Below are positions 40,416-49,014 of a DNA stretch of 64,000 nucleotides, piece after piece; positions within the stretch are counted from its first letter, which is position 1; each line of letters begins with the position of its first letter. The notes under the pieces were generated by a model. The model was given only the letters and a program-made list of their open reading frames with translations, had not been told where the DNA came from and searched no databases. The stretch is from NCBI RefSeq assembly GCF_002514725.1, contig NZ_NTLB01000006.1:186001-250000 (forward strand), given 5' to 3'. The stretch is from Mangrovitalea sediminis. Its GTDB lineage: Bacteria; Pseudomonadota; Gammaproteobacteria; Pseudomonadales; Oleiphilaceae. Both the position numbers and the translations under genes were made by a program.

Positions 40416-40443
40416 TTGATACCACTATGATATCTGGTATCAA
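40416..40443. promoter_or_regulatory. Perfect 9-bp inverted repeat, probable operator
   Basis: TTGATACCA-N10-TGGTATCAA, centred near 40429.5. It lies between the divergent hypothetical gene (minus) and uspA (plus), closer to the former. The size and spacing fit a dimeric regulator. Which protein binds is not known. Confidence 0.55.
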
Positions 40444-40668
40444 AGGGCCATTATGGAGCGGCTTTAAGTAACGCATGGCTCGGCATATCGAGGCAAATTC
40501 GTATATCGAGACGATGTCGAGGCAACGCCAGCGGGGTCGCCAGGAAACACCCTGTTCAAGACAGTTGACCCTGATAACACCCCGTATGAATTACTTGTCG
40601 CACCCGCGATAGTTTAGACTGAAACCACAAGGCGCTTCATTGCTTAATAACAGGGAGACGATACCGGT

Positions 40669-41100
40669 ATGGGCATTTACAAACGCATTCTTGTCGCCAT
40701 CGATCTGACGGACGAGGCTCCGGAAGTTCTGGGGCGGGCGCAAACGATCGCCCAGAATAATGACGCCGAACTGCTGCTGATGCATGTTATCGAGCCAGTC
40801 GGCTATGCCTACGGTGGAGACATTCCGATGGACCTTTCGGAGCTCCAGAACCAGCTCGATGCTTCGGCTCGTAAACAGTTGGCCGAATATGGCAAGCGTT
40901 TCGATGTTGAGCCGTCTCAACATATCATTGCTGTGGGCCGTCCTTCGAGCGAGATCCACCGTGCCGCGGAGGAGCATAACGCTGATTTGGTCGTCGTCGG
41001 CAGCCACGGTCGCTCGGGGATCCAGCTCTTGCTGGGCTCCACAGCCAATGGCGTGCTTCACGGTTCGAAGTGCGACGTACTTGCCGTCAGGATTCACTGA
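40669..41100 (+). CDS. Universal stress protein, UspA family
   Basis: A 143-residue single-domain Usp. It starts with the typical strand YKRILVAIDLTDEA and ends with the nucleotide loop VVVGSHGRSGIQLLLGSTANGVLH, here G-x2-G-x8-GS. That loop suggests an ATP-binding member. The helix-rich middle (QLDASARKQLAEYGKRF) is normal for the family. It is likely expressed in stationary phase or stress. AGGGAGA precedes the ATG. It is monocistronic and divergent from the hypothetical membrane protein. Confidence 0.92.
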   Translation: MGIYKRILVAIDLTDEAPEVLGRAQTIAQNNDAELLLMHVIEPVGYAYGGDIPMDLSELQNQLDASARKQLAEYGKRFDVEPSQHIIAVGRPSSEIHRAAEEHNADLVVVGSHGRSGIQLLLGSTANGVLHGSKCDVLAVRIH

Positions 41101-41144
41101 TCGGAGCCCCCGGCCCTTGGGTCGGGTATTCTGGGAACCCGCTC

Positions 41145-41825
41145 TCAGCCGGTTCCCGACTCCAGTTTGGTCCGCAGCTTCTGCAACTGGCTTTCCAACG
41201 AAAAACTGACACTCGACGCCATCGAAAAAAAACTCAATAGCGCTTTAAGGTTGCTGTCGCTCTCGCATATGGAATGAATCCGTTGCCACAGCGCCTGATT
41301 CACCAACTGAAGCTGTTGATTCCGAGCCACCAGCCCCTTGAGCTCCCAATCCGGTTCCTGCTGATTACGTGAAGCGAAATATTGCTGCAGGAGATACAGC
41401 GACACCGTCCTCAAGATAAACTCGTCCGAGGACGCAAAGGGCATGTGATGAACGGCCATCGGCCGCAGCTCACTCAATATAGGGCAACGGCTGGTTGCCA
41501 TAATCAGCCCCAGTAAGGAGCGCAAACCTTCTTCCAGCCCCGTCAGCTTCTCATAAGTTCGCCCTTCGGTCTGGACCCTCACGGTCACCTTCTGAAAGGC
41601 ATGTTCATGGCGAAACTCGTTGACGATCGGAGCGATATCAACCGCCACCGGGCAATAACGGTTCTTGGTCCGATCAAGCGGGCAGTTGCTGCATTGGCAG
41701 TGCTGAAGCTCCGTCCACTCAGGCAAGGTCCCGCTGTTGCCAGTGTCAATTTCCGGCCGATCCAACTCAACTTCAAACTCGCGTGTTTTGCCTTCGGGGA
41801 AGATAAATTCGTACTTCACTTTCAT
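41145..41825 (-). CDS. Conserved hypothetical protein with a cysteine cluster
   Basis: A 226-residue soluble protein. After an N-terminal beta-rich stretch (MKVKYEFIFPEGKTREFEVEL) comes a metal-site-like cluster, C43-x-C45-x2-C48-x9-C58 (HCQCSNCPLDRTKNRYCPVA), and then a long helical region ending in a coiled-coil-like tail (SLESQLQKLRTKLESG). I know no function. The cysteine spacing would fit a zinc or iron-sulfur site. The family appears to be conserved among marine proteobacteria; this is an impression only. Confidence 0.7.
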   Translation of the reverse strand: MKVKYEFIFPEGKTREFEVELDRPEIDTGNSGTLPEWTELQHCQCSNCPLDRTKNRYCPVAVDIAPIVNEFRHEHAFQKVTVRVQTEGRTYEKLTGLEEGLRSLLGLIMATSRCPILSELRPMAVHHMPFASSDEFILRTVSLYLLQQYFASRNQQEPDWELKGLVARNQQLQLVNQALWQRIHSICESDSNLKALLSFFSMASSVSFSLESQLQKLRTKLESGTG

Positions 41826-42087
41826 TGAGAATGCCCGTCAATCAATCTCTGGTTGTGATTTGTCGTTATCGTTGTATGGTCCACCAGAAAACGCAGGGTA
41901 CGCCATATGCTCCCAGAGCATTCTGCAATCCCAGGCCAAAGAACGACATCCCTTCCCCTGAGCCCTGCCGTCATCGCGGTCATCCGGCTGCGCGTCGCTG
42001 GTTTAATTTCCTCACATGGTTTCAGTGTATCGCAGACATCAGCAGACATCGGATGATTTGCCGTGATTTCACACCTTTTTTTGACGC

Positions 42088-44004
42088 CTAGCTCATTTCT
42101 TCCAATTCCATCCAGCGAGCCATCAGAGTCTCGAGCCTTTGCTCCAGGTCCGTGAGCTCCGCCAGTCGCTGATTGACCGTTTCATGGTCCTGCTGATAGA
42201 AATCAGGATCATTCACCTCCACGCGACGCCGCTCCATTTCAGTTTCCAGCGCCTCGATTTCGGCAGGTAGCGATTCCAGCTCAAGCTTCAGCTTGTAGCT
42301 CAACTTTCCAGCCTTCGGTGCCGCTTTGCGTTCGACCGGCAGTACCGCAGGTTTGGCGGCAGGAGGCGATGATTCCACTCTGGGCTCGCGCACCTCTTCC
42401 CGGGGAAAACGTCCTCCCTGACGGCGCCAGTCAACATAACCACCCACATACTCGCGAACCACCCCCGTTCCATCGAGGAACAGGGTGCTGGTGACGACGT
42501 TATCCAGGAATTCCCGATCGTGACTGATCAGGATAACGGTCCCGCTAAAGGCCACCAGCTGCTCTTCCAACAGCTCCAAGGTCTCGACATCGAGATCGTT
42601 GGTGGGCTCATCCAGAACCAGAATGTTGGCGGGATTGCTGAAAAGTTTGGCGAGCAACAGGCGGGCCCGTTCTCCGCCCGAAAGCACCCGGGTGGGGGTT
42701 CGCGCCCGCTCTGGTGTAAACAGGAAATCTCCCAAATACCCCAGAACATGCTTGCGATGCCCATTCACCTCAATGAATTCACGCCCCTCGGACAGGTTAT
42801 CAAGCGCCGTCTTTTCAGGATCTAATTCAGCTCTGAGCTGGTCGAAGTAGGCTACGTCTCGTTGCGTGCCCAACCGAATCGTTCCGTTGGTGGGCTGCAA
42901 ATCTCCCAGCAGCAGCCTTACCAGTGTCGTCTTGCCGGTACCATTCTCACCGATGAGACCAATCTTGTCGCCGCGGATCAGTGTCAAATTGAGATCGCGA
43001 ATAATCGGCTTTGCAGGATCGAATCCAAACTCGGCATTAACGGCTTCCACAACCAGCTTGCCGGATTTCCGGGCATCCTCCACGCCAAAGGCCGCACGCC
43101 CAGTCCTTTCGCGCCGCTGCTTACGCTCCTCCCGCAGCGCCTGCAGTGCCCTGACCCGCCCCATATTCCGGGTGCGACGCGCCTTGATACCTTGCCGAAT
43201 CCAGGCTTCCTCCTGCGCCAGCTTCCTGTCGAACTCCGCGTTGTGGCGCTCTTCTTCTTCCAGCGCCTTTTCTTTGAGTTCGAGGTAACGCTCATAATTG
43301 CCTGGCCAGGACTTGAGCACGCCGCGATCCAGCTCGACGATTCTCGTGGCCATCGCCCGGATAAAGGCGCGGTCGTGGCTAACGAACAGGACCGCACCAC
43401 CGAAGCTGAGAAGCTCCTTCTCGAGCCAGGCAATCGCAGGCACATCCAGGTGGTTGGTTGGCTCGTCGAGCAATAGTAGATCTGGCTGAGCGACCATCGC
43501 CTGGGCCAACAGCACCCGGCGCTGCCAACCACCGGACAGATCGCACAGGCGCACCTCGGGATCGATGTCATAACGCTCCAGCGTCTGCCGTATGCGTTGG
43601 TCCAGCGACCAGCCTTCAAGGGTTTCAATACGCTCCTGAATGCGCGCCAGCTGGCGCATCTGCTCGGAATCCCCCGCATCCAGGCTGTGAGAGAGGGCTT
43701 CGAAGCGAGCTAGTAGCTCACCGGTCTCGGGAAACGCCGAAGCCACCACCGTATAGGCGTTTCGCGTATCGTCGGCGGGCAGATTCTGGGGCAAACGGCC
43801 GATGCGTACGCCCTCCCGAACACGGACGACACCATCATCGGGTTTCAACTCATCCGTGAGCAGTTTGAGCAGGGTCGATTTCCCCTCCCCATTGCGCCCC
43901 AGCAGGCAGACACGCTCTCCCGCCTCGATCTGCAACTGAACGTGATCCAGCAGCGGATGCGGTCCCCACTGCAACAATACATTTTCAAGGGTTACCAGAT
44001 TCAT
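42088..44004 (-). CDS. uup: ABC-F ATPase, Uup
   Basis: A soluble ABC-F protein with two nucleotide-binding domains and no membrane segment. The family acts on ribosomes; Uup also affects transposon precise excision and genome stability. In the 638 residues, domain 1 has GRNGEGKSTLLKLL and LSGGWQRRVLLAQAMV, and domain 2 has GENGTGKTTLVRLL and LSGGERARLLLAKLF. A linker of about 80 residues between them carries the ABC-F tooth. The C-terminal 100 residues form the coiled coil that binds DNA in Uup (ELTDLEQRLETLMARW). Its start overlaps the MOSC gene stop by 4 bp. Confidence 0.93.
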   Translation of the reverse strand: MNLVTLENVLLQWGPHPLLDHVQLQIEAGERVCLLGRNGEGKSTLLKLLTDELKPDDGVVRVREGVRIGRLPQNLPADDTRNAYTVVASAFPETGELLARFEALSHSLDAGDSEQMRQLARIQERIETLEGWSLDQRIRQTLERYDIDPEVRLCDLSGGWQRRVLLAQAMVAQPDLLLLDEPTNHLDVPAIAWLEKELLSFGGAVLFVSHDRAFIRAMATRIVELDRGVLKSWPGNYERYLELKEKALEEEERHNAEFDRKLAQEEAWIRQGIKARRTRNMGRVRALQALREERKQRRERTGRAAFGVEDARKSGKLVVEAVNAEFGFDPAKPIIRDLNLTLIRGDKIGLIGENGTGKTTLVRLLLGDLQPTNGTIRLGTQRDVAYFDQLRAELDPEKTALDNLSEGREFIEVNGHRKHVLGYLGDFLFTPERARTPTRVLSGGERARLLLAKLFSNPANILVLDEPTNDLDVETLELLEEQLVAFSGTVILISHDREFLDNVVTSTLFLDGTGVVREYVGGYVDWRRQGGRFPREEVREPRVESSPPAAKPAVLPVERKAAPKAGKLSYKLKLELESLPAEIEALETEMERRRVEVNDPDFYQQDHETVNQRLAELTDLEQRLETLMARWMELEEMS

Positions 44005-44816
44005 GGTGTTAACGGCGTCTCCAGAACCTCGACTTCATCGCCGACACGGATCGTACCCAATCCGCGATGAAGTCCATTTTGACCAAAAAGTGCTCCACTG
44101 GGCGACGACCGGCGCTGCTTCAGGGTTTTCAAGGGTTCGCCATCGGCATCTCGTTTACCCAGGTCAGGATCGACCGTCGTCATCACGCAACGGGAACAAG
44201 GTTTAACCAGACTGATGTCAAGACCGTTGATACGGATCGATGACCACAGATCCTCAGCAAAAGCCAGGTCGCCATCAAGAACGATACTCGGCCTGAATCG
44301 CCGTATCGACAAGGGCCGCCCCACCCACTCACAGACCTGTTTGAGCGACGACTCGGTAACCACCAGCAAGGGATAGCCATCAGCAAAGCTAACCCGGCGA
44401 CGCTCCTCAACGAATACAGGATCGATCTGCCGAAAGCTCTCCTCGGGCATATAAACGAGCAGAACCTCCGTACCCAACCATGCGCCCAGCCGGGCTGAAA
44501 CCTCACCTTCCGCCACCCGGGCAAGGACTGCATCGCGCCACACCGTCACCGGCCGCTCCACGGCGCTCGGTTCCAGCGCATAGACGCCCCCGCCCGGCAG
44601 GGCAATCTGCACAGAATCCCCGGAAACTGAAACATCGACCATCGCCAATTGGGGATAGAGGCGCTGAGTGACAAAACGTCCGGTGTGCGCATCGACAATC
44701 ATCCAACGACGATCACCACGAGGGCCGAAGTCGTCAAACGATATTTCAGCGACCGGCAGGCCCGGCAAAGACTTCACTGGATAGCGGAATAACTGAGTGA
44801 CCTTCACGGCCAGCAT
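44001..44816 (-). CDS. MOSC-domain protein, YcbX-like
   Basis: Molybdenum-cofactor sulfurase C-terminal-type protein; E. coli YcbX helps detoxify N-hydroxylated bases with molybdoenzymes. The 271 residues have the beta-barrel N-domain (VTQLFRYPVKSLPG) and the MOSC core with the cysteine-bearing KPCSRCVMTTVDPD and the final GLGTIRVGDEVEVLE. There is no ferredoxin domain, unlike full YcbX. I used ATG 44816. A GTG nine bases on has the better SD spacing (GGAGA at 8), and a TTG at 44852 would add 12 residues. Confidence 0.88.
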   Translation of the reverse strand: MLAVKVTQLFRYPVKSLPGLPVAEISFDDFGPRGDRRWMIVDAHTGRFVTQRLYPQLAMVDVSVSGDSVQIALPGGGVYALEPSAVERPVTVWRDAVLARVAEGEVSARLGAWLGTEVLLVYMPEESFRQIDPVFVEERRRVSFADGYPLLVVTESSLKQVCEWVGRPLSIRRFRPSIVLDGDLAFAEDLWSSIRINGLDISLVKPCSRCVMTTVDPDLGKRDADGEPLKTLKQRRSSPSGALFGQNGLHRGLGTIRVGDEVEVLETPLTP

Positions 44817-44888
44817 TCTCCGGTTCGATACGGTGGATTGACAGGTCGACAACGTTCAATTGAGAGGGATAGGAGCTGACGCTCAGGA

Positions 44889-44919
44889 ATCCGGCCTCCA
44901 ATCCTCCGGAAGGCCGGAT
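44889..44919 (-). terminator. Hairpin after cheV
   Basis: ATCCGGCCT (44889-44897) and AGGCCGGAT (44911-44919), a perfect 9-bp stem with a 13-nt loop, directly downstream of the cheV stop on the minus strand. No clear T-run. Confidence 0.5.
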
Positions 44920-44936
44920 CTTAGCATAAGGGTATG

Positions 44937-45869
44937 CTAGTCTGCCGCTTGGCCGCGCAGATAATCCTGGACCAGAATAGCCAACTCGTCCGGACGGAAC
45001 TTGGAGAGAAAGTCGTCACAGCCAACCTGCTTCACCATGGCCTTATTGAAGCTGCCGCTCAATGACGTGTGCAAGACGACATGAAGATCCTTCAGTTGCG
45101 GATCGTTCCGGATCTCAGTGGTCAGGCGATAACCATCCATTTCAGGCATTTCGGCATCCGTAACCACCATCAATACCTGATCGTAGATGGACTTTCCGTC
45201 CTTAGACAATTCCTTGAGCAGCGCCAATCCTTCTCGCCCATTTCGTGCCGTCATCACGGAGATGCCAATTTTCGATAAGGTATCCCGCGCCTGATTGATC
45301 GCCACAGGGGAATCGTCGACCAACAGGATTTTCCGGTCACCCAGGTGCTCCAGCACTTCGCGGTCGACAATTTCCTCCGACACGTCGGTTGAAAATTCAA
45401 CGATTTCAGCCAGCACCTTCTCGACATCGATGATTTCAACCAAACGATTATCGTAGCGGGTGATAGCCGTCAGGTAATGTGCGCGACCGGCACTGCGGGG
45501 CGGCGGCTCAATCTGCTCCCAGTTCATATTAATGATGCGATCGACCGACCCTACCAGAAACGCCTGGACCGTCCGGTTGTATTCGGTGACGATAATGGTC
45601 GACTCCTTATCCACCACCTGGGGCTTCATCCTAATCGCCTGACTCAGGTTGATCACCGGTATCGTCTGGTCCCGTACGTGAGTGACGCCGCAAACCACCG
45701 GGTGCCGATTGGGAATCTCGGTTAGACCGGGAAGCTTGATCACCTCTCGAACCTTAAACACATTCAAAGCAAACAACTGCTGACCGCTCAAGCGGAACAA
45801 CAGCAGCTCCAAGCGGTTTTGTCCGACAAGTCGGGTTCGCTGGTCGACGGAATCAAGTACGCCACTCAT
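44937..45869 (-). CDS. cheV: Chemotaxis protein CheV
   Basis: CheV couples chemoreceptors to CheA and may buffer phosphate. The 310 residues begin with a CheW-like domain (about 12-155: LLLFRLSGQQLFALNVFKVREVIKLPG, VCGVTHVRDQTIPVINL) and end with a receiver domain (about 175-305: LLVDDSPVA, VVTDAEMPEMDGYRL, the phosphorylated aspartate in that stretch). I start at ATG 45869 (MSGVLDSVDQRTRL); the open frame upstream runs into the tRNA-Gly gene and is not coding. No other che genes are in the window. Confidence 0.94.
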   Translation of the reverse strand: MSGVLDSVDQRTRLVGQNRLELLLFRLSGQQLFALNVFKVREVIKLPGLTEIPNRHPVVCGVTHVRDQTIPVINLSQAIRMKPQVVDKESTIIVTEYNRTVQAFLVGSVDRIINMNWEQIEPPPRSAGRAHYLTAITRYDNRLVEIIDVEKVLAEIVEFSTDVSEEIVDREVLEHLGDRKILLVDDSPVAINQARDTLSKIGISVMTARNGREGLALLKELSKDGKSIYDQVLMVVTDAEMPEMDGYRLTTEIRNDPQLKDLHVVLHTSLSGSFNKAMVKQVGCDDFLSKFRPDELAILVQDYLRGQAAD

Positions 45870-46019
45870 TGCATAGTCCTGGATAACAACTAAGGATGTA
45901 GCTTCCAGTGTAGTGAATCGCACGTAAATTGGCAGCAAAACACGAGCGAGCGCTAACAATAATGCCCAACAATGGAAAGTCCGGCTGACGGCTTGAGAGA
46001 ATTCAGGGAGACAAGATTT

Positions 46020-46095
<76 letters not shown>

Positions 46096-46154
46096 TTTAG
46101 GAGGACTACTTCGCTGCTGATCAGCCGAGACATGCGCTTCAGCAACGGGAGCGA

Positions 46155-46183
46155 ATTATACGGAGCCGAAACGGGGCCTGCAA
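46155..46183 (-). promoter_or_regulatory. Promoter of tRNA-Gly
   Basis: On the minus strand a perfect TATAAT (46160-46155) lies 17 bp after TTGCAG (46183-46178). A GC-rich discriminator follows, as usual for stable RNA promoters. The leader to the tRNA is about 53 nt. Confidence 0.5.
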
Positions 46184-46210
46184 CAGGAATTTTACAGGCG
46201 CCCCGTTTTT

Positions 46211-46936
46211 TCAGTCAGAGGATGTCGGCACATCCAAAATCACGTATAGCAGGCGCGAAAGCACGCCCTTTAAACGCTCCTCGCTGAAACTTTCGTCATA
46301 CAGGATGCCGTCATATCCCAACCCCATCACCGCGCTGACCAGCAAGGCGGAGTCCGCTTCCGGATGACGCGTCCCAAGGCGCAATAACACCTCATCGAGA
46401 CCACCGATCCAGGCGGCACGGTATTTTTGCGCCAAAGCCTTGAGATCGGGATCCCGAATGGCCTCCAGCAAAAAGACCTGCTCTGCGAGGATTTCCTGTT
46501 TCCGATGGCGGATCTGATCACTGAGATAACGCGACCCCAGCATGATAAGCCCGTCGGCAATGCGCTTCCGAACCTCGGGCACGTCTTTCAGCGCCTGGGG
46601 ATCGAACTGCTCCAGATAGCGATGCAGCATGCCATAGAACTCATCGAGATTTTGCTGCGCCTTTTCAGCAAACAGCATGAAGGCATCGCTGATCAGTTCT
46701 TCTATATCCTTGAAATAATAGGTCGTGGAAGCCAGAGGCACTCCTGCCTCTTTGGCGACGGACCGGTGCTTGACGCCACGAATCCCCTCACGAGCGGCGA
46801 TCCGTAAGGCCGCTTCCAGAATCTGGCGACGTCGATGTTCACTTTTTGCGCGGGCCGCCTTACGCCCCTGGTAATGAATGGAATCCTGCAAATCCCGACC
46901 GGACTGGCCGGTGGGTGTCTTCGTGAGAGCTCGCAT
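46211..46936 (-). CDS. TetR-family transcriptional regulator
   Basis: A helix-turn-helix regulator; the TetR motif spans about residues 30-80 (RRRQILEAALRIAAREGIRGVKHRSVAKEAGVPLASTTYYF in pieces). The C-terminal part is a helical ligand domain with no recognisable effector. I chose ATG 46936 (MRALTKTPTGQSG, 241 residues); an ATG at 46990 would add 18 residues and neither has a good SD. No pump or enzyme gene is clearly paired with it. Confidence 0.85.
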   Translation of the reverse strand: MRALTKTPTGQSGRDLQDSIHYQGRKAARAKSEHRRRQILEAALRIAAREGIRGVKHRSVAKEAGVPLASTTYYFKDIEELISDAFMLFAEKAQQNLDEFYGMLHRYLEQFDPQALKDVPEVRKRIADGLIMLGSRYLSDQIRHRKQEILAEQVFLLEAIRDPDLKALAQKYRAAWIGGLDEVLLRLGTRHPEADSALLVSAVMGLGYDGILYDESFSEERLKGVLSRLLYVILDVPTSSD

Positions 46937-47134
46937 AATAGGCTGTTCCGATCTCAGGCTTGTCCAAAAAGGTGTCTGTGCATCCTGCATCCGCGCGCAT
47001 TTATCGCTGTTATCTTTCTATTGGGTAAACCAGCATCCCTGCCATGATCAGGGCTTCCGCCCATCGGCATAAACTGTGCATTGTCCTTGTTTTCTATAGT
47101 AAAAAAATTGAACGCGGTATCAAATACCTCAACC

Positions 47135-47740
47135 TCACTGCCCGAAGGATTTTGGCTTCTCTGCCAGATAGCGCTCCTCGTCCTCCGTGTTTGCCCGCTT
47201 AAGGACACGGTTCCGATGAGGGAAACGACCGAAGCGGCGAATCAGTTCCGCGTGTTCGCGCGCCGATGCTGCAAAGCCGTCCAGCAACGCTTTTTCCGTA
47301 TCTCGGTAGGTGGCCGCCAACTGCTCGAAAAGAGCCACCCCTTCTTCCTGATCGGCCAGACGCTCGGAATGCTGGAAGGGCATGTAGAAAAACGCTCGCT
47401 GCACGGCTGGCAGCGCAATATCCAGACCGCGCGCCAATCCCTGACGGCAAAGCTGACGGGCCTTGGTGTCATATTCAAATGCCATGGCCGTACCGCGGTG
47501 GATATTTCGGGAGAACTGGTCCAGTACGATAATAGACGCCAACATTCCGCCCGGAGATCCCAGCCACTCGGGCATACCGTCTTCGGCGATCAGCAGCAGC
47601 GACGATAGAAAGCGCCGTCGAATCTCGCGATCAAATCCACGGTCGGCGGTGAACCAGCGCTGGCGGTGGTACGTATCAGGCAGACCGTCGGGGCTCAAGT
47701 CTCCGAACCAGAAGTCCAGGATGTCTTGCCAATGGAACAT
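47135..47740 (-). CDS. DUF924-family protein
   Basis: A 201-residue soluble helical protein of the DUF924 (YvrJ-like / TPR-like superfamily) type. The family markers are DILDFWFGD near the start, RFLSSLLLIAEDGMPEW, and IIVLDQFSRNIHRGTAMAFEYD. A FYMPFQHSERLADQE follows, and the tail has RFPHRNRVL. The function of the family is not known. The start is 119 bp from the divergent chelatase-like gene. Confidence 0.88.
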   Translation of the reverse strand: MFHWQDILDFWFGDLSPDGLPDTYHRQRWFTADRGFDREIRRRFLSSLLLIAEDGMPEWLGSPGGMLASIIVLDQFSRNIHRGTAMAFEYDTKARQLCRQGLARGLDIALPAVQRAFFYMPFQHSERLADQEEGVALFEQLAATYRDTEKALLDGFAASAREHAELIRRFGRFPHRNRVLKRANTEDEERYLAEKPKSFGQ

Positions 47741-47858
47741 CGGCGCACCTCCCTGTCACTATGTTAGGGTACATTGCAGGAGAGAACGTGATGCTACAAT
47801 CCACTCCCTGCACAGCGAATACACCTGGGTCAACTTGACTACCTCTGGAGAAAGGCGC

Positions 47859-48233
47859 ATGACGTCGCTTTACACCATTCTGCTGGCGCACGGCTCCCGG
47901 GACCCACTCTGGAAGGAGACGTTCGAGGCCCTCACCGAACCCGCGATGAGTGAGCGTCGCAATATCGGTGTCGCCTATATGGAGCTTTGTGCCCCATCGC
48001 TCCGCGACATCGCCATCGAGGCCGTGACGCATGGTACCACGCACTTCCGGGTGATTCCGCTGTTCCTGGCAACAGGAAAACATCTACGTGAAGATATCCC
48101 CTCCCTCATCGAAGCCCTGTCCAAAGAACTGGACCGCCCCTTTACACTGACAGCCCCGATTGGCGAACACCCCGCACTGGCTCAGGCTATCCGGGATATC
48201 GTCGGCGAGTTCGATGATGGCGGCGCAACCTGA
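47859..48233 (+). CDS. CbiX/SirB-like sirohydrochlorin chelatase family protein
   Basis: A 124-residue single-domain member of the class II chelatase family (cobalt or iron into sirohydrochlorin). Active-site-type histidines appear in LLAHGSRDP (His10) and in TTHFRVIPLFLATGKHLRED. A single domain fits CbiX-small. No cobalamin or siroheme genes are nearby, so the true metal and tetrapyrrole are uncertain. GGAG and AAAGG precede the ATG. The next gene starts inside its 3' end. Confidence 0.8.
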   Translation: MTSLYTILLAHGSRDPLWKETFEALTEPAMSERRNIGVAYMELCAPSLRDIAIEAVTHGTTHFRVIPLFLATGKHLREDIPSLIEALSKELDRPFTLTAPIGEHPALAQAIRDIVGEFDDGGAT

Positions 48234-49014
48234 TCCCATACGCCCCAAAGTGGGTTTGAGCGCTTGCCTGAGCGGCCAACCGGTACGCTACGACGGTCGC
48301 GACAAGTATGCCCCGGTTTGCATGGAAGTGATCGGGCGCTATGTCGAATGGGTACCGCTTTGCCCTGAGGTCGCAGTCGGTTTGGGTATTCCCAGGCCCC
48401 CCATTGATTTGGTTCAGGATGGGGGAACGATTCGCGCTGTTAATCGTCAGGACCCAAGCCTTGATGCCACCACTGCACTCGAGGCCTATGCAGAACAGGT
48501 CGGAGACGCCTTTCCCGAACTGTGCGCTTATGTATTCATGTCTCGCTCACCAAGCTGCGCGCTGCATTCCGGACGCCTTTACCGCGCCGAAGACGGCGAA
48601 CTCCTGTCGATGTCGACTCCGGGACGCTACGCCGAACGCTGGTGCGCTGCACACCCGGACTTACCTGTCATCGAAGCCGGGGATTTGGATAGCATCCAGG
48701 CGCAGGCCGCGTTCCTGTGCCGCGTCTACCTGGCTCACGCGCGACGGTATGCTCCTTCTCCCAGCACCCTGCCGGCACTGAACGCGCTGCTCCGTACTCT
48801 TTTTCCCCAATACCGCAGCGCGACGATTGACGAAACCCGAACACTGCTGCGCACAATAGACGTCAGCAATGGACAGGCCATCAAATCCGCCCTCGGCACT
48901 CTGCAGGCAAGGCTGATCCATGACCCCGCTACAGGGCGCGAGCTGCCAGCCTTTATCCGCGAATTGCTGGAGACTGTGCCGGCACGGCCAGAGTCGGAGA
49001 GAGGTGGATTATGA
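48214..49014 (+). CDS. DUF523-family protein with an extra C-terminal region
   Basis: About 266 residues. The first 150 are DUF523, with three conserved cysteine motifs: SACLSGQPVRYDG, PLCPEVAVGLGIPRPP and FMSRSPSCAL. The C-terminal 100 residues (RRYAPSPSTLPALNALLRTLF, then TLLRTIDVSNGQAIKSALGTLQ) are not obviously the DUF1722 domain often fused here. ATG 48214 is followed by ATG 48217; either may be used, both inside the end of the chelatase gene. It overlaps the next gene by 4 bp. Confidence 0.75.
   Translation: MMAAQPDPIRPKVGLSACLSGQPVRYDGRDKYAPVCMEVIGRYVEWVPLCPEVAVGLGIPRPPIDLVQDGGTIRAVNRQDPSLDATTALEAYAEQVGDAFPELCAYVFMSRSPSCALHSGRLYRAEDGELLSMSTPGRYAERWCAAHPDLPVIEAGDLDSIQAQAAFLCRVYLAHARRYAPSPSTLPALNALLRTLFPQYRSATIDETRTLLRTIDVSNGQAIKSALGTLQARLIHDPATGRELPAFIRELLETVPARPESERGGL

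Noticed and set aside
44923-44940. Palindrome TAGCATA-AGGG-TATGCTA near the cheV stop
   Set aside because: Perfect 7+7 arms, but it overlaps the cheV stop codon and lies next to the better hairpin at 44889-44919. It has no clear promoter or regulator context, so I treat it as chance or as part of the transcript end.
47463-47858. N-terminal extension of the CbiX-like gene
   Set aside because: The frame is open to 47463 but that stretch overlaps the DUF924 gene on the other strand; a strong SD at ATG 47859 and the family N-terminus (LYTILLAHGSRDP) fix the true start.
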